The notes beneath the pieces are model-generated. The model was not told where the DNA came from, searched no databases, and worked only from the letters and a program-made list of their open reading frames with translations. 50,518 nucleotides of DNA from Bradyrhizobium sp. (GTDB taxonomy: Bacteria; Pseudomonadota; Alphaproteobacteria; Rhizobiales; Xanthobacteraceae), in assembly GCF_004799405.1 (NCBI RefSeq), contig NZ_SSMW01000066.1, positions 1-50,518 on the forward strand. The letters run 5' to 3'. Below are positions 17,452-24,001 of the stretch, piece after piece. The position numbers were made by a program, and so were the translations under genes. Every line of letters begins with the position of its first letter. The first letter of the stretch is position 1.

Positions 17452-18429
17452 TTACTCCGCCCTGATGTTGGCCGCCTTCACGATCGGCCACCATTTCTGA
17501 ATCTCGGCTTCCTGATGGCTTCGCAGTGCGGCCGGACTCTGCTTGTCGAGCGGTGGAATTTCCTGGCCCAGTTCGAGGAAACGCTGACGTAGATTGGGAT
17601 CGGCCAAAGCCTTCACGATGGCGCCGTTCAGCTTTGCCACGATGTCGCCCGGCGTATTCTTCGGCGCCCAAATGCCGTGCCAATAAGCGATATAGAGTCC
17701 CGGCAAGCCGGCTTCGTCCACGGTCGGAATGTCCGGCGCCGACGCCAGGCGCGTCGGTGCGGTAACGGCGAATGCCTTAACGGTGCCGCCGCGGACCTGG
17801 GCCAGGGAATTCGAGGCCTGATCGAACATCAGATCGATATGTCCGGCCATCAGGTCGTTAAGCGCCGGGCCCGCGCCGCGATAAGGCACGAATGAAAAGC
17901 TGGTGCCGGTCATTTTTTGAAAGAAGATGCCAGCGACGTGTGCTCCGGTGCCGGGACCCGCGGTTCCGGCCGTTGCCTTGTTCGGATTTTCCTTCAGCCA
18001 GGCGATGAACTGCTTGAGGTCCGTCGGCGGTAATGTCGGCCTCGCGATGATGAGCTGGGGACCATTTGCGATCAGGGCCACCGGCTCGAAGTCTTTCAAA
18101 AGATCGTACTTGAGATCGTAAATCGCGCCGTTGAGAACATGCGTTCCCCAGTGACCGATGGTAATGGTGTAGCCGTCGGGCGTGGCGCGAGCCACCTTCG
18201 TGCCTGCAATCGAACCCGATGCCCCGGTCACGTTCTCGATCAGCACGGTCTGGCCGAGCGCTTCACCCATGCGTTCGGCGACAACGCGAGCGATCACGTC
18301 GGTCGGGCCGCCGGCCGCAAAAGGGACGATCAGAGTAATCGTTCGCGACGGATAGACGTCCGCGCGGGCCAGTATCGGCCACATCGATGCCGAGCCGATA
18401 GCCAACTTGATGAAGTTGCGCCGTTTCAT
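17452..18429 (-). CDS. TctC/Bug-type periplasmic binding protein of the tripartite tricarboxylate transporter family
   Basis: This 325-aa protein has an N-terminal signal (MKRRNFIKLAIGS, Tat-like without a perfect twin-Arg consensus) and the family landmarks YPSRTITLIVPFAAGG, ENVTGASG and FVPYRGAGPAL. Bug proteins bind carboxylates and other small organic anions. No TctA or TctB membrane partners are in the window, so it is an orphan receptor, as is frequent in this bacterial group. It is convergent with the transglycosylase gene. Confidence 0.92.
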   Translation of the reverse strand: MKRRNFIKLAIGSASMWPILARADVYPSRTITLIVPFAAGGPTDVIARVVAERMGEALGQTVLIENVTGASGSIAGTKVARATPDGYTITIGHWGTHVLNGAIYDLKYDLLKDFEPVALIANGPQLIIARPTLPPTDLKQFIAWLKENPNKATAGTAGPGTGAHVAGIFFQKMTGTSFSFVPYRGAGPALNDLMAGHIDLMFDQASNSLAQVRGGTVKAFAVTAPTRLASAPDIPTVDEAGLPGLYIAYWHGIWAPKNTPGDIVAKLNGAIVKALADPNLRQRFLELGQEIPPLDKQSPAALRSHQEAEIQKWWPIVKAANIRAE

Positions 18430-18599
18430 GTGCCCCTCTTGCCGCGACGGGCCTTTATTTGGTCAAACTGAGCCTTCGAAAACCATCGCAACAATTATGG
18501 ACTTGGTCTACTCAACCCGATTGAATGGTCGGGTCGAAATCGATGGATCGGGCGGTGGGACTGGATCCCGAACGGTACATTTCTTGCTTGGGGAAGACC

Positions 18600-18881
18600 A
18601 TGAAAAGACTGGTATTTATCATTCTCCTTCTGGTCGGCTCGCCGGCGTGGGCGCAAGTCAAGCTGGTGCCCAAGAACGTGACCAGCCGCGTGGATCCCTG
18701 TGCGCCGATCGGCCAGACCGCGGATCACCAGCTGGTCTATTCGATGAAGTGCAATAATTTGCCGGGCCCGCCACCGCTGCCGCCGCAGGCTGAAATCGCG
18801 CCGCCGCCGCCGCCGGAACCGGAAATACACCGAAGCGGAATTTTCGGGCTCTCCTATGAAGTCAAGCGACCGGACCAATGA
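18600..18881 (+). CDS. small secreted proline-rich hypothetical protein
   Basis: This 93-aa protein has a clear signal peptide (MKRLVFIILLLVGSPAWAQ, cleavage after Ala18). The mature part contains two cysteines (DPCAPIG and MKCNN, a possible disulfide) and then a Pro-rich stretch (PGPPPLPPQ, PPPPPEPE). GGGGAAGA lies just upstream of 18600; a longer in-frame start upstream is less likely. No family is recognised. It lies 67 nt before the DUF3830 gene, but a sigma-54-like promoter between them suggests separate transcription. Confidence 0.65.
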   Translation: MKRLVFIILLLVGSPAWAQVKLVPKNVTSRVDPCAPIGQTADHQLVYSMKCNNLPGPPPLPPQAEIAPPPPPEPEIHRSGIFGLSYEVKRPDQ

Positions 18882-18899
18882 GCGCGCATCCGTGATCGC

Positions 18900-18915
18900 T
18901 GGCTGCAACGCTGCT
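18900..18915 (+). promoter_or_regulatory. sigma-54-type promoter (-24/-12) for DUF3830-puuE-uraD/uraH
   Basis: TGGCTGCAACGCTGCT has GG and GC at the exact 12-base phasing of RpoN promoters (consensus TGGCACG-N4-TTGCW; CTGC replaces TTGC). The predicted transcript start is about 18926, 23 nt before the DUF3830 ATG. It is the weakest but for context of the set. Confidence 0.5.
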
Positions 18916-18948
18916 CCCTGTCTGTTCAAACCCCATGAGATTTAAGTG

Positions 18949-19362
18949 ATGAGCCAACTCGTCGTCCACGCCGGTGACTTCACGTTTCAGGCTCGCTTCG
19001 AGGAGAAACTGGCGCCCAAGACCTGTGCCGCCTTTCGCAAGGCGATGCCGTTCGAGAGCCAGGCGATCCATGTGCGCTGGAGCGGCGAGGGGGTCTGGAT
19101 GCCGCTTGGCGATCTCGATTTCGGCGTCTCCTACGAAAACCACACCAGTTATCCCGCGCCCGGCCAGATCATCCTTTATCCCGGCGGCATCAGCGAAACC
19201 GAAATCCTGCTGGCCTATGGCGGCGTGCATTTCGCCAGCAAAATGGGCCAGCTCGCCGGCAATCATTTCATTACGCTGACCTCCAATCTCGATCGGCTGC
19301 CCGAACTGGGCAAGACCGTGCTGTGGAAAGGCGCGCAGAAAGTCCGCTTCGAGGCGGTATAG
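18949..19362 (+). CDS. DUF3830 family protein (cyclophilin-like fold) in the urate-degradation operon
   Basis: This 137-aa cytosolic protein resembles DUF3830, a family with a cyclophilin-like barrel and no assigned function. Typical segments are APKTCAAFRKAMPFE, HVRWSGEGVWMPLGDLD, ENHTSYPAPGQI and GGISETEILLAYGG. The ATG at 18949 is preferred over a GTG one codon earlier. Its stop is immediately followed by the puuE ATG with no gap, so it is co-translated with allantoinase. The context points to a role in urate/allantoin breakdown, perhaps on a ring-opened ureide, but no activity can be deduced from sequence alone. Confidence 0.8.
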   Translation: MSQLVVHAGDFTFQARFEEKLAPKTCAAFRKAMPFESQAIHVRWSGEGVWMPLGDLDFGVSYENHTSYPAPGQIILYPGGISETEILLAYGGVHFASKMGQLAGNHFITLTSNLDRLPELGKTVLWKGAQKVRFEAV

Positions 19363-20298
19363 ATGGCCGACGCCGAATATCCCCGCGACCTCCACGGCTA
19401 CGGACGCAATCCGCCGGATCCGCACTGGCCGCATGGCGCGAAAATCGCCGTCCAGTTCGTGGTGAATTTCGAGGAAGGCGGCGAAAACAACATCCTGCAT
19501 GGCGATCGGGCGTCGGAGGCGTTTCTGTCCGACGTGCTCGGCGCACAGCCCTGGCCCGGGCAGCGCCACGCCAATATCGAATCGATGTTCGAATATGGCT
19601 CCCGCGCCGGCTTCTGGCGGCTATGGCGGATGTTCACCGGACGCAAGCTGCCGGTGACGGTATTCGGCGTCGCGACCGCGCTGAAACGAAATCCTGAAAT
19701 TGTCGCGGCCATGAAAGAGGCCGGCTGGGACATTGCCAGCCACAGCATGAAGTGGGTCGAGCACAAGGACATGTCGGAAGCGGAGGAACGGGTCGAGATC
19801 GCCGACGCCATCCGCGTCCACACCGAGGTGACCGGGCAACGTCCGTTCGGCTGGTACACCGGACGGACCTCGATCAACACCGTGAAGCTGGTGATGGAAG
19901 CCGGCGGCTTTCTCTATTCCTGCGACTCCTACGCCGACGACCTGCCGTACTGGATCAAAGGGCCGGCGGGACCGCATCTGATCATCCCCTACAGCCTCGA
20001 TGCCAACGACATGCGCTTTGTCAATGCGCAGGGGTTCGGCGGTGGCGATCAGTTTTTCACCTACCTCAAAGACAGTTTCGACGTGCTCTATGCCGAGGGC
20101 GAGACCGCGCCGAAGATGATGTCGGTGGGGCTGCACTGCCGGGTGGTCGGCCGTCCGGGTCGCGCGGCGGCGCTGGCGCGGTTTATCGACTATGTCGCAG
20201 GTCACGACCGGGTCTGGGTGCCGACGCGGTTGCAGATCGCGCAGCACTGGCACGCCAATCTCGCGCATCTGGCGGCGAATGCGCCGAGCATCGGATAG
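19363..20298 (+). CDS. puuE: polysaccharide-deacetylase-like allantoinase (PuuE)
   Basis: This 311-aa NodB-homology-domain protein is of the PuuE type, which hydrolyses allantoin to allantoate without a metal, in contrast to AllB. The typical PuuE N-terminus is present (YPRDLHGYGRNPPDPHWP, FVVNFEEGGENN). The deacetylase core follows: TVFGVATAL, WDIASHSMKWVEH, GWYTGRTS and YSCDSYADDLPY. Neighbours are urate-pathway genes, which strengthens the call. It is preceded directly by DUF3830 and followed after 10 nt by the uraD-uraH fusion. Confidence 0.93.
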   Translation: MADAEYPRDLHGYGRNPPDPHWPHGAKIAVQFVVNFEEGGENNILHGDRASEAFLSDVLGAQPWPGQRHANIESMFEYGSRAGFWRLWRMFTGRKLPVTVFGVATALKRNPEIVAAMKEAGWDIASHSMKWVEHKDMSEAEERVEIADAIRVHTEVTGQRPFGWYTGRTSINTVKLVMEAGGFLYSCDSYADDLPYWIKGPAGPHLIIPYSLDANDMRFVNAQGFGGGDQFFTYLKDSFDVLYAEGETAPKMMSVGLHCRVVGRPGRAAALARFIDYVAGHDRVWVPTRLQIAQHWHANLAHLAANAPSIG

Positions 20299-20308
20299 TC
20301 AGGACACC

Positions 20309-21196
20309 ATGTCGCAGAAAACGCTCGCCGATCTGAACGCTTGCAGCAGGGAAGACTTTGTCGCCGCGTTGGCGAATATTTTCGAATATTCGCCGTGGAT
20401 TGCCGAAAAGGCGGCGGATGCCAGGCCGTTTGCCGGCGTCAAGCCGTTGTTCGCGGCGATGACGGCAGCCGTGGACCATGCGAGTTCCGGCCTGCGGCTG
20501 GCGCTGATCAAGGCGCATCCCGATCTCGCCGACAAGACCCAGCGCGCCGCCGGCTTGACCGCTGAATCCAGCGCCGAACAGAACAGCGTCGGCCTCGATC
20601 GATTGTCGGACGCCGAATACGAGGCGTTCGAGCGCGTCAACAATGCCTATCGCGCCAAATTTGGCTTTCCCTATATCGTCTGCGTTCGCCGCCACACCAG
20701 GGATTCGATCCTGCGCGACTTCGAGCGCCGGCTGCCGAACGATGCCAGCACTGAGACGCAGAAATCGATCGAGGAAATCTGCCGGATCGCGGCTCTGCGA
20801 GTCGACCAGCTCGTCATCTCGGACGACCGGTTGCAGGTGCACGGGCGCCTCTCCACGCATGTGCTGGATACCCACAGCGGAAAACCGGCCGCCGGCATCA
20901 AGCTCGAACTGATCGAACTGTCGGCGCTCGGCGCAAGCCGGGTCGTCACGCGCGCGATCACCAACAGCGATGGCCGCACCGATCAACCGCTGATACACGG
21001 CCGGCCAGTGCCGATCGGCAATTATGAACTGACGTTCAGCACCGCGGATTATTTCGCCGCGCGGCAGGTGCCCATGACCGATCCGCCGTTTCTCGATCGC
21101 ATCCCGCTGCGTTTTTCGGCGAGCGATCCCGAGGGCCACCTCCACGTGCCGCTATTGGTCACGCCCTGGAGTTACGCGACGTATCGGGGGAGCTGA
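20309..21196 (+). CDS. fused OHCU decarboxylase - 5-hydroxyisourate hydrolase
   Basis: This 295-aa protein fuses two enzymes acting after uricase. Residues 1 to about 165 are OHCU decarboxylase (UraD; the HPDL segment in LIKAHPDLADK carries the catalytic His). Residues about 175-295 are the transthyretin-like 5-hydroxyisourate hydrolase (UraH/HiuH), with His in LSTHVLD, Arg in GRTDQPL, His in HLHVPLL and the C-terminal YRGS signature. The fused protein acts in reverse of its domain order: HIU is opened by the C-terminal domain, then OHCU is decarboxylated to S-allantoin. The ATG at 20309 follows AGGA and fits the UraD N-terminus. It is the last gene of the operon. Confidence 0.94.
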   Translation: MSQKTLADLNACSREDFVAALANIFEYSPWIAEKAADARPFAGVKPLFAAMTAAVDHASSGLRLALIKAHPDLADKTQRAAGLTAESSAEQNSVGLDRLSDAEYEAFERVNNAYRAKFGFPYIVCVRRHTRDSILRDFERRLPNDASTETQKSIEEICRIAALRVDQLVISDDRLQVHGRLSTHVLDTHSGKPAAGIKLELIELSALGASRVVTRAITNSDGRTDQPLIHGRPVPIGNYELTFSTADYFAARQVPMTDPPFLDRIPLRFSASDPEGHLHVPLLVTPWSYATYRGS

Positions 21197-21238
21197 AATT
21201 CACCATTCATGGTGAGCAGCGCGTCTTCATTTTCTTCC

Positions 21239-21355
21239 GTCATTGCGAGGAGCGAAGCGACGAAGCAATCCATTGACCGGAGTATTCCGCCAGGATTGCT
21301 TCGCGGAGTTTATCATGGGGCGCGCATTCGCGCGGCCCGTTGGCTCGCAATGACG
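21239..21355. repeat. palindromic interspersed repeat (117 bp) with 12-bp inverted ends
   Basis: The ends are CGTCATTGCGAG and CTCGCAATGACG, a perfect inverted repeat. Inside lie the typical words AGCGAAGCGACGAAGCAATCC and GGATTGCTTCGCGGAG, themselves complementary. Elements of this look are dispersed between genes in Bradyrhizobium-like genomes. Here it separates two convergent genes and could fold into a long hairpin and end both transcripts. Confidence 0.85.
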
Positions 21356-21362
21356 TTTTCTC

Positions 21363-22760
21363 TCACACGTGCTGCGCCGATGCGGCCGCCGACGCGGCAT
21401 CGGCTTGCGCCGCGGCGCTGCTGCCGATGCCGTTGAAGAACGCGTTCAGGATCACCGCGACCAGCGCGCACAGCAGAATGCCCGACTCCAGCAAGGGCTG
21501 CAGGTCGTGCGGCAGGTTGCGGAAGAAGTTCGGCGCCGCCAGCGGGATCATGCCGAAGCCGACCGAAATCGCCACCACGAACAGGTTGTAGCGGTTGTTC
21601 TTGAAATCGACCGCGGTGAGGATCCTCGCGCCGGTCGCGGCGACCATCCCGAACATCACCAGGCCGGCGCCGCCGAGCACCACCAGCGGCACCGCCTCCA
21701 CCAGCGCCGCCATCTTCGGCAGCAAACCGAGAACCAGCATGATCGCGCCGCCGGTGACGGTCACCCAGCGCGATCGTACCCCGGTGACGCTGACGAGACC
21801 GACGTTCTGCGAGAACGAGGTATAGGGGAACGTATTGAACAGACCGCCGAGCACGGTACCGACGCCGTCGGCGCGCAACCCCCGGGTCAGCGCGTCGCGG
21901 TCAATGGTCTTGCCGGTGATTTCGCCGAGCGCCAGGAACATCCCGAGCGATTCAATCATCACCACGATCATCACGATGCACATCGTGATGATAGGCACGA
22001 GGTGGAATTGCGGAATGCCGAAATGCAGCGGGATCACGATGTCGCCCCAGGGTGCTGCCGCAACCTTTTCGAAATGCATCACACCCAGCACGCTTGCCAG
22101 GATCGCGCCGGCGACGATGCCGAGCAATACCGAGACGTTGGCGACGAAACCCGAGCCCCATTTGATCAGGCCGAGAATGATCAACAGCACGAACAGGGCG
22201 ACGCCGAGCCCCTGCAACTGGCCATAGCCCGGGTTCGGGAATGCACCGGGAACGCCCTCGACGACTCTGGTCAGGGTCGGCAGGCCGCCGCCGGCCCAGT
22301 TGATACCCACTCGCATCAACGAGATGCCGATCACCAGAATGATCGTCCCGGTTACGACGGCGGGAAACAGCGGCAGCAGCCGGCTGATGAAAGGAGCGGC
22401 AATAATGCCGAAGATTCCGGCAGCTATAACCGATCCGTAGATGCCGAGCAGGCCGATATCGGGGGCTGCCGCCATCGATAGCATCGGTCCGACCGAGGCG
22501 AAGGTGACGCCCATCATGACCGGCAGGCGAATGCCTACACCGGGGAAGCCGATGCACTGCACCAGCGTGGCGACGCCACAGGCGAACAAATCGGCGCTGA
22601 TCAGGAAAGCAACGTCTTCCGGCGATAATTTCAGCGCGCGGCCAATGATCAAGGGAACCGCGACCGCGCCGGCATACATGACCAACACGTGTTGCAGACC
22701 GAGTACCAGCAAGCGGGGGGTAGGCAGGATTTCGTCGACCGGATGCACGGCGGTATTCAT
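21363..22760 (-). CDS. NCS2-family purine (xanthine/urate) permease
   Basis: This 465-aa inner-membrane permease of the nucleobase-cation symporter 2 family probably takes up xanthine or urate. It is hydrophobic throughout (about 12-14 helices). Family signatures are IESLGMFLALGEITGK and TSFSQNVGLVSVTGVRSR, the latter containing the QN-x-G signature of the NCS2 substrate region. The ATG at 22760 follows AAGGGGAA; an upstream in-frame ATG at 22796 is poorer. It is divergent from urate oxidase. A sigma-54-type promoter on its strand lies 39 nt (predicted +1) upstream. The C-terminus is Ala-rich. Confidence 0.93.
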   Translation of the reverse strand: MNTAVHPVDEILPTPRLLVLGLQHVLVMYAGAVAVPLIIGRALKLSPEDVAFLISADLFACGVATLVQCIGFPGVGIRLPVMMGVTFASVGPMLSMAAAPDIGLLGIYGSVIAAGIFGIIAAPFISRLLPLFPAVVTGTIILVIGISLMRVGINWAGGGLPTLTRVVEGVPGAFPNPGYGQLQGLGVALFVLLIILGLIKWGSGFVANVSVLLGIVAGAILASVLGVMHFEKVAAAPWGDIVIPLHFGIPQFHLVPIITMCIVMIVVMIESLGMFLALGEITGKTIDRDALTRGLRADGVGTVLGGLFNTFPYTSFSQNVGLVSVTGVRSRWVTVTGGAIMLVLGLLPKMAALVEAVPLVVLGGAGLVMFGMVAATGARILTAVDFKNNRYNLFVVAISVGFGMIPLAAPNFFRNLPHDLQPLLESGILLCALVAVILNAFFNGIGSSAAAQADAASAAASAQHV

Positions 22761-22809
22761 GATTTCCCCTTCAATATGGGCGTTGGCAATGCTCAACTAG
22801 CCGGACCGA

Positions 22810-22825
22810 TACAAGGCTCGTGCCA
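22810..22825 (-). promoter_or_regulatory. sigma-54-type promoter for the NCS2 permease
   Basis: On the reverse strand this reads TGGCACGAGCCTTGTA: a perfect -24 element TGGCACG, a 4-base spacer and TTGTA at -12 (T for the usual C). The predicted start is about 22799, 39 nt before the permease ATG. Confidence 0.65.
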
Positions 22826-22850
22826 AGGGCGCGCCGGTTTGCGCACCCCA

Positions 22851-22866
22851 TGGCACGAACGTTGCT
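22851..22866 (+). promoter_or_regulatory. sigma-54 promoter for urate oxidase (perfect match)
   Basis: TGGCACGAACGTTGCT is a perfect TGGCACG-N4-TTGCW. The predicted start is about 22877, 52 nt before the uricase GTG. Its -24 edge is 25 bp from that of the divergent permease promoter. Confidence 0.85.
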
Positions 22867-22928
22867 CGTTCCCAGGCCGGACGGCGATCGAAATCCCGGG
22901 TGCCGGCTGAAACTGTGGAGGTTCGCGC

Positions 22929-23771
22929 GTGCCGCTCATCAAGAACAAGTACGGAAAAGGCCGGGTTCGCGTCATGCGGATTCACCGCGATGGCGACAGG
23001 CATGAGGTCAGCCAGCTCAACGTCAAGGCGATGATCGAGGGCGACTTTGCCCGGGCCTATACCCATGCCGACAATTCCACCGCGGTCTCGACCGATACCA
23101 TCAAGAACGTCGTCAATATCGTCGCCCGGGAAAACACCGGGCTTTCGACCGAGGAATTTTGCCAGGTGCTGGCGAAAAAATACCTCGACAGCTATCCGCA
23201 AATCGCATCGGTGGCCGTCACCGCGCATGAAACCAAATGGAGCCGGCTGAGCTTTGGCGGCAAGCCGCATCCCCACAGTTTCGTTCTCGACGGCAATGGC
23301 AAGCCGTTTGTCGAGGCCACCGCGACGCGCGCCGGCGCGACGACGCTGGCATCGGGTATCGACGGTTTCACCTTCATGAAATCGACCAAGTCGGGCTGGG
23401 AGAATTACGTCAAGGATCGCTATACCACGATCGCTCCGACCAACGACCGGATGTGCGCAACCAGCATGGTGGCATCCTGGAAATGGTCGGCCAAGCCTGC
23501 GAACTATCCCGCTACCAATGCGAAAATCCTCGATACGGTGCTGGAGGTGTTCAGCACCACCTACAGTTCGAGCGTGCAGGACAGCCTGTATCGCATGGGC
23601 GAAGCCGCACTTGCCGCGGTGCCGGAGATTTCCGAAATCAGCATGGCTTGTCCGAACATCCACTTCATCCTGATGAACCTGTCGGCGTTCGGGATGGATA
23701 ACAACAACGATGTGTTCCTGCCGACCGACGAGCCACACGGCCAGATCGAATGCACGGTCGGGCGGGGATGA
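22929..23771 (+). CDS. pucL: urate oxidase (uricase)
   Basis: This 280-aa cofactor-independent uricase oxidises urate to 5-hydroxyisourate. Two T-fold domains are expected. The active-site residues visible are Lys in KYGKGRVRV, Thr in VSTDTIKNVV and His in CPNIHF. The gene starts with GTG at 22929; TGGAGG lies 7 nt upstream. The product feeds the HIU hydrolase and OHCU decarboxylase encoded about 2 kb upstream. It is divergent from the purine permease and preceded by a perfect sigma-54 promoter. Confidence 0.95.
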   Translation: MPLIKNKYGKGRVRVMRIHRDGDRHEVSQLNVKAMIEGDFARAYTHADNSTAVSTDTIKNVVNIVARENTGLSTEEFCQVLAKKYLDSYPQIASVAVTAHETKWSRLSFGGKPHPHSFVLDGNGKPFVEATATRAGATTLASGIDGFTFMKSTKSGWENYVKDRYTTIAPTNDRMCATSMVASWKWSAKPANYPATNAKILDTVLEVFSTTYSSSVQDSLYRMGEAALAAVPEISEISMACPNIHFILMNLSAFGMDNNNDVFLPTDEPHGQIECTVGRG

Positions 23772-23792
23772 TTTTCTGACATCGTGCGTGCG

Positions 23793-23975
23793 GAGAGACC
23801 CCCACCCCAACCCTCCCCCGCAAGCGGGAGAGGGAGAGAAACGCGTCTGCGGTGCGCATGAACCGGAACGCGGATATTAGTTCTATTTGTTGGTCGATGT
23901 GCGCGCGACTCCCACTGTGTGAACGGTGAGCCCCCTCTCCCGCACTTGCGGGGGAGGGTTGGGGTGGGGGCTCTC
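23793..23975. repeat. large inverted repeat of C/G-tract elements
   Basis: The left arm (23793-23824) and right arm (23945-23975) are reverse complements apart from one extra A. The arms contain ACCCCCACCCCAACCC and its complement, ending in CCCCGCAAG. The centre is about 120 bp of unrelated sequence. Each arm borders a small hairpin (CCCGCAAGCGGG). Such elements are common between genes in this group; here it lies between convergent uricase and the hydroxylase gene and may act as a terminator. Confidence 0.8.
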
Positions 23976-24001
23976 GAAACGCAATCGCTGCAGCGACCAA
24001 A

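Noticed and set aside
22818..22858. Palindromic operator TCGTGCCA...TGGCACGA
   Set aside because: The arms are the -24 elements of two divergent sigma-54 promoters, which explains the symmetry without a separate operator.
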